Source: JACOVP01 sp964390715
GTDB taxonomy: Archaea; Nanobdellota; Nanobdellia; SCGC-AAA011-G17; UBA489
DNA length: 64,000 nucleotides
Direction: 5' to 3'
Assembly (NCBI GenBank): GCA_964390715.1
Contig: CAYMIM010000013.1
Location: 1 to 64,000 of the forward strand
Each line of letters begins with the position of its first letter. Positions within the stretch are counted from its first letter, which is position 1. The translations under genes and the position numbers were made by a program. The notes beneath the pieces are model-generated. The model ran no database searches, was not told the origin of the DNA, and saw only the letters and a list, made by a program, of their open reading frames with translations. Below are positions 1-6,714 of this stretch, in pieces.

Positions 1-260
1 AGAAAAGAGGGTTCTTTGGAAGAGTTTGGCTTAGTTAGAGGTGCTCACGAGATGAGGCAGATAGGAGAGGATTTGAAAGAGAAGCGGATAAGATTACAAT
101 TAAAAGAGGGTTCGGTAGAGAGTTGTTAGAAGCTATGAAACAAACTAAGAAAATGTTTCCGAAGGATCGATGGAAGAGGTATGAAGCTGCGCACCTTTCC
201 ATGGAAGAGGTAAGGACTTTAATATCTCAGTTAAGGCTTATTAAAAAGAGAAAGGTCTAA
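1..260 (+). other. Unrecognised partial reading frame, possibly frameshifted
   Basis: Frame 1 is open from the window edge to a TAG at 127-129. Frame 3 is open from 39 to a TAA at 258-260, with its only ATG at 135. Both translate to Lys/Arg/Glu-rich sequence of similar character, and they overlap, as expected if one gene were split by a small frameshift near position 70-120. The frame 3 tail ends in Lys-Lys-Arg-Lys-Val. I do not recognise the family. It could equally be the end of a gene plus an unrelated short frame, and the window edge prevents a decision. Confidence 0.25.
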
Positions 261-328
261 AAGGGCTCTAGAAGGCCAAAGAGAGGCGATAATGTGTAAC
301 TACTTCAGAATAACTACAGAACGAAAGA

Positions 329-336
329 TTTATATA
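329..336 (+). promoter_or_regulatory. TATA box upstream of the candidate RNA
   Basis: A TTTATATA element preceded by a purine-rich BRE-like stretch (CGAAAGA). It has the same form as the TATA boxes placed about 25 nt upstream of start codons elsewhere in the window. No plus-strand protein gene follows, so a transcript starting near 355-360 would be non-coding. Confidence 0.5.
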
Positions 337-354
337 CTAGAAAGCTATCATCAT

Positions 355-456
355 AGTATCACCTCTTTTTCCCCGGGTAGATGCTCGCAAGAGTGTCTAT
401 CCAGGGTTTTATAATCAAGAGTTGAGAATTCTCACATAACTACTCGCAATCTTTTG
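355..456 (+). ncRNA. Candidate structured RNA with a 15-bp GCAA-capped hairpin
   Basis: Positions 372-386 pair with 391-406 around a GCAA (GNRA) tetraloop at 387-390. This makes a 15-bp stem with three G-U pairs and one bulged A at 403. It is followed by TTTT and then by a 12-bp palindrome (TGAGAATTCTCA). A TATA box lies at 329-336 and a T-run ends near 456. The GNRA loop favours the plus strand as sense. It matches no RNA family I know; it is not a tRNA and has no box C/D or H/ACA layout. It may instead be a terminator or an intergenic element. The ends given are estimates. Confidence 0.3.
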
Positions 457-476
457 ACCTTACAGCAACAATTATC

Positions 477-995
477 TTATTTCTTCTGCGTCCTTTTCTG
501 GACCATGTCGCTGCCATAAATATTCTGCGTTAGTTTGCGAACACGTTCTACTTCATGGTCACTAGACACATAAGGTTTGTTGATTCGTGATTCCTCAGCT
601 GTCTGATAGTACATGCCCGGAGGAGGTCTAATCTCTTTAGCTTGAGAGCTGGTAGGTGAAGCGGAAACATATTCTTTTGATTTCATCGTTAATTTTCTCA
701 GGATATCCTCTTGTGCTTCTTCAGTTTTTGGAGGAGTATTCGCGGGAGGAACAATAGTATTAGTCTCTCGTTGAGGTTGATATTCTGCTTGCTGTCGTGC
801 TACAATATGAGAGGGCGACTGAACTGGTGAAACAGGTTGTGGAGCTTGAGCAGGTGATGGTGAAGAAGGAATTGGTTGTTGCAGATGTCGTTGCTCAGGC
901 ATTTGTGGTGCGTCCTTAGGATTCATGCGTAAAGACTTGCCAGGCATAGTTAATTTTAAAAGAATATCATCATCCTCGTTTTGTTCTTGAGACAC
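477..995 (-). CDS. Pro/Gln-rich protein with repeated KLTM motifs, unknown function
   Basis: 172 aa from a GTG at 993-995 preceded by GGAGGG at ideal spacing. The longer frame runs back through the eS31 gene and is not used. The protein is mostly low complexity (Pro, Gln, Ser, charged). It carries an acidic motif twice, DDILLKLTM at residues 9-17 and EDILRKLTM at 96-104, with a weaker third copy (VRKLTQ) near 152. Pro-rich linkers lie between the copies, and there is no transmembrane segment or signal peptide. The spaced motifs suggest short linear binding sites on a disordered chain. It is the last gene of the eS24/eS31 operon, 26 nt after eS31. I do not recognise the family. Confidence 0.7.
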   Translation of the reverse strand: MSQEQNEDDDILLKLTMPGKSLRMNPKDAPQMPEQRHLQQPIPSSPSPAQAPQPVSPVQSPSHIVARQQAEYQPQRETNTIVPPANTPPKTEEAQEDILRKLTMKSKEYVSASPTSSQAKEIRPPPGMYYQTAEESRINKPYVSSDHEVERVRKLTQNIYGSDMVQKRTQKK

Positions 996-1021
996 GGTAA
1001 CCCTCCCTTTTTTCCTATGAA

Positions 1022-1204
1022 CTATTTGGTTTTCACCTGCATGAAATGGCAATTGCCGCAGTAGTATCTGTCCTTGTGATCCGCGAAAAAATACCCAGGT
1101 CCACATTTAGGGCAGCTAGGTTTTCGTTCAAGAGTATCTCCCTTCACCGTATATTTGGTCCATTTTTCTGAAGGTTGATGATTCTTAGGTTTGCTTTTAG
1201 CCAT
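1022..1204 (-). CDS. rps27ae: Ribosomal protein eS31 (S27ae)
   Basis: 60 aa, the usual size for the archaeal protein, which lacks the ubiquitin fusion of eukaryotes. The zinc ribbon ligands are Cys31, Cys34, Cys49 and Cys52 (CPKC and CGNC). The basic N-terminus, the aromatic YFFADHKDRYYC core and the basic C-terminal tail are typical of this small-subunit protein. It starts 2 nt after the eS24 stop codon, and the eS24-eS31 order is conserved in archaea. Confidence 0.96.
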   Translation of the reverse strand: MAKSKPKNHQPSEKWTKYTVKGDTLERKPSCPKCGPGYFFADHKDRYYCGNCHFMQVKTK

Positions 1205-1206
1205 GG

Positions 1207-1524
1207 TTATTTCTTGCCTTTGCCTGCTGGTTTTGCCGCTCCAGCTTCTTCTTTCTTTTTAGGCTTTTTTGCTATGATCGCGAATTTCTTATAAGCGTCT
1301 GCGTTGTCATACACTGCCGCGGTCACAACACTAGTGGTCATGCCATAGCCTTCATAAATAGATTTGATAGTTACCACATCTTCACCAACTTTGTAGTGGT
1401 CTGCCAAAGCTTTTTTGACATCGACGTTTTTTGGTGTCATTGCGCCTGGATGCTGAATCTCAGCGATGATTTCCTTGCGGCGCAATAAAGGTGCTTTTCT
1501 TTCTTCTTTAATAGTGAGGTGCAT
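1207..1524 (-). CDS. rps24e: Ribosomal protein eS24
   Basis: 105 aa small-subunit protein. The N-terminus (KEERKAPLLRRKEI) and the HPGAMTPK and GYGMTTSVVTA segments are family hallmarks. The last 20 residues are an Ala/Lys-rich basic tail that probably contacts rRNA. It lies 14 nt downstream of spt4 with an AAGGA element before the ATG. The Rpo7-Spt4-eS24-eS31 order is the classic archaeal arrangement. Confidence 0.96.
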   Translation of the reverse strand: MHLTIKEERKAPLLRRKEIIAEIQHPGAMTPKNVDVKKALADHYKVGEDVVTIKSIYEGYGMTTSVVTAAVYDNADAYKKFAIIAKKPKKKEEAGAAKPAGKGKK

Positions 1525-1538
1525 GGTTGTTTATTCCT

Positions 1539-1724
1539 TCATTTGACTTTGATAGCGTATTCTCCAGATTCAATAGCGCCAATCTTTTGGGCGATCTCTG
1601 ACTTAGGCACGTTGAAGATGTACATGCGTCCTTTCCAGTTGTCGCTGAATTGGTTGCCTTTGCAGACAGGACATACAGGTCCTTCAACAAAGATCTTGCA
1701 TTTCTTGCATACTTTCTTCGCCAT
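1539..1724 (-). CDS. spt4: Transcription elongation factor Spt4 (RpoE'')
   Basis: 61 aa, zinc-binding partner of Spt5 (NusG) that clamps RNA polymerase for processive elongation. The N-terminal ligands are Cys6, Cys9, Cys18 and Cys21. The NWKGRMYIFNVPKSEIAQKI segment and the closing GEYAIKV are diagnostic. Its ATG overlaps the Rpo7 stop codon (both at 1724), which implies translational coupling. Spt5 is not in this window. Confidence 0.96.
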   Translation of the reverse strand: MAKKVCKKCKIFVEGPVCPVCKGNQFSDNWKGRMYIFNVPKSEIAQKIGAIESGEYAIKVK

Positions 1725-2326
1725 TATTTATGCTTCTCCTTCTTGTCTGTCTTTTCTGCTTTTTCTGATTTTTCTTCTGTCTTGAGTTTCTTTTGACTAT
1801 CATCCTTGATCCATTCTAATTTTCCTAGTTGTGGCTGGCGCATCGTCAAGCCTACTTTGGGATTGTGAGGATCTTTATAGCTGACTGCGATAACGCGTGC
1901 TCTGCATAAGTCTCCTACTTTGAGGGATCGTTTGCTTTGTTTTCCTGTTAAGACATTGCTCTTCGAAAATGAGACGAAATCATCCATAGCTTGGCTGATG
2001 TGAACCATGCCATCCAAAGGACCAATTTCCATAAACGCGCCAAAGTCGCTGATATCAGTCACTTTGCCCAAAACAACTTCTTGCAGTTCTGGTCGGTACG
2101 CAATAAGTTTGAAAGTAGTTTCATAATAAGCGGCCCCATCTCCTGGAATAATAACTCCTTCACCAACTGCCATAACATCAGTAATGCCAATAACAACGCC
2201 TAGTTCTTTAGAAATATAGCCGTCAAACTGTTGGGTTAGTTGTCTCCCTACCGCTCCTTTGATATCTTCACCAAAGAGGTTGGGTGAGACGCGAATGTGA
2301 CTTTTGACTTCTAGTTCATAAAACAC
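1724..2326 (-). CDS. rpo7: RNA polymerase subunit Rpo7 (RpoE')
   Basis: 200 aa stalk subunit, normally paired with Rpo4, that binds nascent RNA and assists open-complex formation. Residues 1-80 form the tip/RNP domain. An S1 domain covers about 82-165 (VLGKVTDISDFGAFMEIGPL, then DGMVHISQ). The C-terminal 35 residues are a Lys/Glu-rich tail longer than is typical. It lies between the PIN gene and spt4, as in many archaea. Rpo4 is not visible in this window. Confidence 0.96.
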   Translation of the reverse strand: MFYELEVKSHIRVSPNLFGEDIKGAVGRQLTQQFDGYISKELGVVIGITDVMAVGEGVIIPGDGAAYYETTFKLIAYRPELQEVVLGKVTDISDFGAFMEIGPLDGMVHISQAMDDFVSFSKSNVLTGKQSKRSLKVGDLCRARVIAVSYKDPHNPKVGLTMRQPQLGKLEWIKDDSQKKLKTEEKSEKAEKTDKKEKHK

Positions 2327-2328
2327 GG

Positions 2329-2682
2329 TTACATCACCAAATAGCGCTGTTTCCTAATAGTGATTATCGGAATACCTGCCTTTTTAAGCTTTTCTTTTAA
2401 AGCTCTATCTTGCGTTGCCACAGAGGTATCTGGTTCCATGCCATAGGTTAAAAGTAAGTCGTCCACAGGTTGATCACTGCCTGTCTCGATCAGATGCATC
2501 CGTTTCGTAAAGGCTAATGCTAGGGGACTATCTTTCTTGCCTTGCAATTCTACTAATGTTCTATCAAACACACAGATCTGGATTTTGCTAGCGGGAAACA
2601 GTCGTTCTAATTCTGTAAAAACATCAATCTTCCATCTCACACATTGCAGTAAAAAATCTGTATCTAAAAGTATTCTGTGCAT
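2329..2682 (-). CDS. PIN-domain ribonuclease, Fcf1/VapC9-like
   Basis: 117 aa from the ATG at 2680-2682. The in-frame TTG 15 nt upstream is less likely because a TATA element (minus-strand TTATAAAA, 2703-2710) lies 24 nt before the ATG, fitting a leaderless mRNA. The PIN acidic residues start at Asp7 (LLDTDFLL) and continue through a central Glu to DTSVATQDRALKEKL near the end. A PIN protein of this class sits next to rpoE in many archaea and is thought to act in rRNA processing. It has no AbrB partner, so it is not a standard VapBC toxin. Confidence 0.85.
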   Translation of the reverse strand: MHRILLDTDFLLQCVRWKIDVFTELERLFPASKIQICVFDRTLVELQGKKDSPLALAFTKRMHLIETGSDQPVDDLLLTYGMEPDTSVATQDRALKEKLKKAGIPIITIRKQRYLVM

Positions 2683-2719
2683 GGGAAAAAGACACAATCA
2701 GCTTTTATAAGAGTTATGA

Positions 2720-3196
2720 CTACAGTGTTCTTTTTTGAAAAAATCTTGCGAAAGTGCCATACTTAAGTGGAACAGCATCAAGGGAATGTTCATAGACGTG
2801 ACCACATCCCCATTTAGAATGAATCAATCCATCTTGCACAATCTTGCCCGCGTGTAAAGGCATCTGAGGGACAGGCACAAGCGCAGATCCTTGCTGTACC
2901 AAGGCAAACCCAAAATAAGTAACATGACTACCTATCTCTGGTCCATCTACTTCCTCAAAGCCCGGATAAGGAAATCTAGGGTTTGTTTTCAAGAGGCGGC
3001 ACAGCTGTTGATCATCAGAATATAACCAAGCTATACACTCATAATCTGCTGCTTTATCTGCTGCAAGATCTCTTCTTTCAAGTAAACGAATACCAGGCAC
3101 ACTAGCAATCTGTTCAATAGTGTCTAAGGTAAAGCTTAGTCTTTCAAGAAGCGCTCTTTTCTTAGTTATAGGCTTAGTTATAGGAAGAGTAATCAT
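2720..3196 (-). CDS. Hypothetical protein, weakly DUF7689-like
   Basis: 158 aa. The N-terminal 15 residues are Thr/Lys-rich and include a short duplicated ITKP segment. The core has an ECIAW motif near residue 55 and a C-terminal block of the form H-S-K-W-G, E-H-x-L-D, K-Y-G. That resembles the CIAW/SKxG/YG pattern I associate with DUF7689 proteins, but the match is from memory. A minus-strand TATA (TATTTAAAT, about 3217-3225) lies about 25 nt before the ATG, so the gene is leaderless and divergent from the DUF357 gene. No function can be assigned. Confidence 0.7.
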   Translation of the reverse strand: MITLPITKPITKKRALLERLSFTLDTIEQIASVPGIRLLERRDLAADKAADYECIAWLYSDDQQLCRLLKTNPRFPYPGFEEVDGPEIGSHVTYFGFALVQQGSALVPVPQMPLHAGKIVQDGLIHSKWGCGHVYEHSLDAVPLKYGTFARFFQKRTL

Positions 3197-3292
3197 AAAA
3201 GGAAAAATCCATAAGTCTATTTAAATGCTTTACTGAAATAAATACAAAAGATAGCTCGTAACGTTTATAAACATTCAAAACGACTTCTAAGT

Positions 3293-3601
3293 ATGGATAA
3301 GGTCGAAGCGAAGCGATTAGAAAACTACTTCAAAATTACACAGGAAGCTCTGGAAAAAGCGAAAGCTACGCCAGAAAACCTCGATGTGGACAATGCCCGT
3401 GAAGATTTTCTCAAGATGGTGGAAAGCTATATGGCAGACGCGAGACATTTCGAAAAGGAAGGAAAAATCGTAGACGCGTTCGCTGCTATCAATTATGCGC
3501 AGGGCTGGTTAGACGCCGGTGCGAGAATTGGCTTATGGGACGTTGACGATAACAGATTATTTACCAGAGATACAAAAACTGCAGAGAAGAAAGAAGAGTA
3601 A
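3293..3601 (+). CDS. DUF357 family protein
   Basis: 102 aa, predicted helical. The conserved DUF357 block is in the second half: ARHFEKEGKIVDAFAAINYA, then GWLDAGARIGLW. The family is archaeal and of unknown biochemical role. A TATA element (TTTATAAA, about 3263-3271) lies 26 nt before the ATG. It precedes UMP kinase by 34 nt, with a separate TATA between them. Confidence 0.88.
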   Translation: MDKVEAKRLENYFKITQEALEKAKATPENLDVDNAREDFLKMVESYMADARHFEKEGKIVDAFAAINYAQGWLDAGARIGLWDVDDNRLFTRDTKTAEKKEE

Positions 3602-3635
3602 AAATATATAAAGCAAAGAAATTCTCAAACAACTA

Positions 3636-4322
3636 ATGAAAGTAGAGGTGGTAAGTTTAGGCGGTTCTGTTATTATTCCTAGTGCTACGGACAAGATTGA
3701 CTATAGCTATCTGAAGTCTTTCAAAAAGTTAATCGCTTCTATAAAAAATAAGAAATTTGTGATTGCTACAGGTGGTGGAGCTACTGCGCGTAAATACATG
3801 AAAGCTTTAGAGCAAGAAGGATTTGACAAAAAAATTCAATGTCTCATGGGTATTTCAGTCACGCGCATGAACGCGAAATTCATGGCGGATTTCTTCGATG
3901 GTATGGCTTGTCAAAGTGTGCCTCGTTCATTAGAGGAAGTAAAAAATGTGCTCAAGCGAAACAAAGTTGTTTTTGTAGGCGGTCTTCGGTATGAAGAGGA
4001 TAACACCAGCGACGGTACTGCGGCAAGAATTGCGAATTATTTGAACACTGATTTTCTGAATATTACCGATGTTGATGGTTTGTATGACAAAGATCCACGC
4101 AAGAACAAAGATGCGAGATTAATCAATCATATTAGTTTCGATGATTTTGATGCTATGGTGAAAAAAATTGCTTATCATCCGGGCCAGCATTTCGTTCTCG
4201 ATCAACATGCCTCAGCAATCATCAAGCGACATAAGATTCGCACAACCATTATTGGAAAAGAGATCAACAATATTCGCAAGTGTCTCAATGATAAAGACTT
4301 TAAAGGGACAGTTATTGAATAA
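3636..4322 (+). CDS. pyrH: UMP kinase (archaeal type)
   Basis: 228 aa amino-acid-kinase-fold enzyme that phosphorylates UMP to UDP in pyrimidine synthesis. The phosphate-binding SLGGSVI is at residues 7-13, the Gly-rich ATGGGATARK near 44-53, and the nucleotide-site block TDVDGLYDKDPRKNKDA near 146-162. Length fits the archaeal subgroup. A TATA (AATATATAA, about 3602-3610) lies about 26 nt upstream of the ATG. Confidence 0.93.
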   Translation: MKVEVVSLGGSVIIPSATDKIDYSYLKSFKKLIASIKNKKFVIATGGGATARKYMKALEQEGFDKKIQCLMGISVTRMNAKFMADFFDGMACQSVPRSLEEVKNVLKRNKVVFVGGLRYEEDNTSDGTAARIANYLNTDFLNITDVDGLYDKDPRKNKDARLINHISFDDFDAMVKKIAYHPGQHFVLDQHASAIIKRHKIRTTIIGKEINNIRKCLNDKDFKGTVIE

Positions 4323-4339
4323 AAAGTTCTAGCGAAAGG

Positions 4340-4361
4340 TTTATATATGTAATAGATTACA
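4340..4361 (+). promoter_or_regulatory. Promoter with palindromic operator for the MNT/HEPN operon
   Basis: The TATA box TTTATATA (4340-4347) is followed immediately by a perfect inverted repeat TGTAAT-AG-ATTACA (4348-4361), ending about 12 nt before the ATG at 4374. The palindrome covers the space between TATA and the predicted start site, where a bound dimer would block polymerase. The first gene encodes a winged-helix-like N-terminus, so autorepression by the antitoxin is the likely reading. Confidence 0.6.
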
Positions 4362-4373
4362 CAATTGAGTAAA

Positions 4374-4955
4374 ATGATACACAATAAATATTTTGATATC
4401 CTAAAGCAGTTTACGGGAGACTATACTAGAGAAATCTATGGAAGACAGCTAATAGGAAAAATAAAGCTAAGTCAGAAAGCCATAGCGCTCACACTAGAAG
4501 AGTTAGAAAAGAAAGCGATACTCAAAGCAAGAAAACAGGGAAATATAAAATATTATCGTTTAAATGGAGAGCAAACAGACATAAAGGATATAATAATTGT
4601 GATGGAATATCTTCGTAAAAGAGAATTCTTGAGTAAGCGAAGGATATTAGCTCATTTGTTTAAAGAAGACAAAAGAATCGTCGGCATTTTCGGAAGTTAT
4701 GCGAAAGGAACAGAAAAGGAAGATTCAGATATAGATTTGTTTATCATTGGAGAAAAGATAGGAAATGACTATAATGAACAGGGAAAAGCATTTGATCTAA
4801 ACATCAGTATAAAATATTTTTCCGGAAAAGAATGGCGAAAACTCGTAAAAAACAAGAATAATTTATGGAAAGAGATAATAAGCAATCATCTCCTTCTATT
4901 TGGTATTGAGCAATTTATCAATGGAGTGTGGAAGGAGTATTATGGTTTCAATTAA
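4374..4955 (+). CDS. HTH-nucleotidyltransferase (MNT-type antitoxin)
   Basis: 193 aa from the ATG at 4374, about 30 nt after the TATA; a TTG at 4365 is less likely. Residues 1-65 look like a winged helix-turn-helix. A minimal nucleotidyltransferase domain follows, with GS at 107-108 (IFGSYAKGTEKEDSDIDLF) and catalytic-type Asp119 and Asp121. In MNT/HEPN modules the nucleotidyltransferase neutralises the HEPN toxin, in studied cases by AMPylation. The gene overlaps the HEPN gene by 14 nt, and a palindromic operator sits on its promoter. Confidence 0.85.
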   Translation: MIHNKYFDILKQFTGDYTREIYGRQLIGKIKLSQKAIALTLEELEKKAILKARKQGNIKYYRLNGEQTDIKDIIIVMEYLRKREFLSKRRILAHLFKEDKRIVGIFGSYAKGTEKEDSDIDLFIIGEKIGNDYNEQGKAFDLNISIKYFSGKEWRKLVKNKNNLWKEIISNHLLLFGIEQFINGVWKEYYGFN

Positions 4956-5421
4956 CTGGTGCTTAAAGAAAAAGAACGGTTTAGAACTAAGAGAGGAGAA
5001 CGTGAATATAGCGGATTCTTATCTCAAGATGGCGGAAGAATCAGTAAGTATTTTGGCGAATCTTGAAAAAAGTAAAATCTGGACAGCGACAACCGCATAT
5101 TACATTTTTTATTATAGTTTATACGCGTTAATGTTGCGTATCGGTGTCAAATGTGAGATTCATGCTTGTTCTTTAGAATTTATGAAGCAATATTTAAAAG
5201 AGTTTTATGATAAAAAAGATGAAGAAATGATAAATCAGGCGTTCTCAGCCAGGATAGATCTCCAATACTACGCAGATAGAGAAGTAGAAAACAAAATTAT
5301 TGAGGAAGTGAAAAGCTACTGCAAAAAGTTTTTTATTAAAACCAAAGATACAATAGCGTCAATAACAGAAGAGCAAATCAAAAAAATCAGACAATCGATA
5401 AAGGAAGAAACAGAACAATGA
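4942..5421 (+). CDS. HEPN-domain protein (toxin partner of MNT)
   Basis: 159 aa from the ATG at 4942, chosen for the AAGGAG immediately upstream; it overlaps the MNT stop by 14 nt. Helical throughout, with an AYYIFYYSLYALMLRIG core and a second helix ARIDLQYYADREV that align with the UPF0332-type HEPN layout (YYA..A and R..ADY). I do not see the canonical R-x4-6-H nuclease motif, so this may be a catalytically altered member. Its 3' end overlaps the adenylate kinase ATG (ATGA), so it is co-transcribed with housekeeping genes. Confidence 0.8.
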   Translation: MVSINWCLKKKNGLELREENVNIADSYLKMAEESVSILANLEKSKIWTATTAYYIFYYSLYALMLRIGVKCEIHACSLEFMKQYLKEFYDKKDEEMINQAFSARIDLQYYADREVENKIIEEVKSYCKKFFIKTKDTIASITEEQIKKIRQSIKEETEQ

Positions 5422-5870
5422 GAAAACCTTTCGTGATCATCGTCACAGGCACGCCAGCCACAGGCAAAACAACTGTTGCCAAGCGTTTAGCGAAGAAAGA
5501 AAAGGCATTCTATCTCGACGTGAATCAGATCATCAAGCAGCACAAGCTCGATAAACACTATTCTAAAAAATGGCAGAGCATACTAGTAGATGTAGACAAG
5601 CTGAATAAATGGTTAATAAGAATAATTAAAGAATATCAAAAGAAAAAACAAACCATAGTCATCGATTCTCATCTCTCTCATTATCTTCCCAGCAAGTATG
5701 TAGATTTATGCGTCGTCACAAAATGTCCTCTCCAGACTTTGCAAAAGAGATTAAAAAAGAGAAGATATAGTGCTAAAAAAATAAGAGAAAATATGGATGC
5801 GGAAATTCTAGATGTCTGTTTATTGGAAGCGATCTTGAACAAGCACAAAGTAAAAGTAGTAACAACATGA
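5418..5870 (+). CDS. AK6/Fap7-type adenylate kinase
   Basis: 150 aa. Walker A is GTPATGKTT at residues 11-19. The middle block DSHLSHYLP and the sequence CVVTKCPLQTLQKRLKKRRY followed by KIRENMDAEILD are characteristic of the AK6/hCINAP/Fap7 family. These enzymes bind adenine nucleotides and, in eukaryotes and archaea, help late 40S/30S maturation. The family is usually about 170-190 aa, so this one is compact. It overlaps both neighbours by 4 nt (ATGA) and leads directly into an RNase P subunit gene. Confidence 0.88.
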   Translation: MRKPFVIIVTGTPATGKTTVAKRLAKKEKAFYLDVNQIIKQHKLDKHYSKKWQSILVDVDKLNKWLIRIIKEYQKKKQTIVIDSHLSHYLPSKYVDLCVVTKCPLQTLQKRLKKRRYSAKKIRENMDAEILDVCLLEAILNKHKVKVVTT

Positions 5871-6358
5871 TAGACATTATTTATGGTCAGCCAAAAGAAA
5901 ATCTCGGATTTCATAAAGTGATCAATGCGAAAATATTCCACATAGTCGAAGGCCTAACAGAGGAAAAAAATAGAAAAGCTGTCGAGAATAAACAGGTAGA
6001 TATCTTGCTAGCGCCAGAACGCGCGGGAAAAAAAGATAGATTAACGCAAAGAGATTCAGGCCTCAATCACGTGCTCTGTGCATTAGCTAAACAGAATGAT
6101 GTCGCTATAGGTTTTAGTTTCTCTGATGTCCTCAACACAAAATATCGTGCAGTTTTAGTAGGGCGTATGATGCAGAATGTTCGCTTGTGTAGAAAATACA
6201 AGGTGAGAATGGTGCTAGCTTCCTTCGCGAAAGATCCAGAAGACATGCGTCCAGCAAATGAACTATTAGCATTTGGACAAACAATAGGTATGACTCCAAA
6301 AGAAGCAACTATCGCTTTAAATTTCACAAAAAAACGACAAGCAATAAAAGTTTTATAG
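5867..6358 (+). CDS. rnp3: RNase P protein component 3 (Rpp30)
   Basis: 163 aa, TIM-barrel-like RNase P subunit acting in tRNA 5' maturation. Diagnostic stretches are QRDSGLNHVLCALAKQNDVA with GFSFSDVL near residues 65-85, and the closing block where GMTPKEATIALN precedes the C-terminus. It is shorter than the 210-240 aa of many archaea. Its Pop5 partner lies 2.3 kb downstream on the same strand, separated by a small unknown gene and a secreted-protein gene on the opposite strand. Confidence 0.9.
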   Translation: MIDIIYGQPKENLGFHKVINAKIFHIVEGLTEEKNRKAVENKQVDILLAPERAGKKDRLTQRDSGLNHVLCALAKQNDVAIGFSFSDVLNTKYRAVLVGRMMQNVRLCRKYKVRMVLASFAKDPEDMRPANELLAFGQTIGMTPKEATIALNFTKKRQAIKVL

Positions 6359-6392
6359 AATAGTTTAAAAAGCCTTATTCTGCGAAAGATAG

Positions 6393-6686
6393 ATGCAAAT
6401 CCTAGATTCTTGCAGATGGGGTATAACTTTTCTAGTAACAGACTCTCGTTTTTCTGAAGAAGAAAGAGACGCACTAATGATAAAAGCTATTACGATGTAC
6501 TTAGCTGGACAAAAAAAAGGAAGGATAAAAACAGAAGTCTATGAAGGGGAAATTAGTAGTAACGGGGAGTATCAGATGTTAGGATCCTTTGGAGGACAGC
6601 GCTTCAGAGCAGTGTTAGATACAGACCATGGTAAATCACGATTGGAATTCTTAGTAACGGAAAAGATTAGAGAAGAATTAAATTAA
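6393..6686 (+). CDS. Hypothetical protein, 97 aa
   Basis: Small mixed alpha/beta protein with no motif I recognise. A TATA-like GTTTAAAAA (about 6363-6371) lies about 26 nt before the ATG, in keeping with other leaderless genes here. The product is soluble, with one Cys near the N-terminus and a Gly-rich turn (GSFGGQRF) near residue 65. It is convergent with the secreted-protein gene, with 28 nt between the stops. Confidence 0.65.
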   Translation: MQILDSCRWGITFLVTDSRFSEEERDALMIKAITMYLAGQKKGRIKTEVYEGEISSNGEYQMLGSFGGQRFRAVLDTDHGKSRLEFLVTEKIREELN

Positions 6687-6713
6687 AAAAGAAAAAAAAG
6701 AAAAAATAAGCTT
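6687..6713 (-). terminator. T-rich terminator for the secreted-protein gene
   Basis: On the minus strand the 26 nt after the stop codon are almost all T with a few C and A (runs of T6, T8, T6). Long U-runs are the usual archaeal transcription stop signal. Confidence 0.55.
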
Positions 6714-6714
6714 C

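Noticed and set aside
372..406. Hairpin read as part of a tRNA or split tRNA
   Set aside because: The stem is one long helix with a tetraloop. There is no anticodon or T arm, and no CCA-proximal pairing.
2682..2697. Upstream TTG start for the PIN protein
   Set aside because: The TATA position fits the ATG at 2682 and the extra five residues are not part of the PIN fold.
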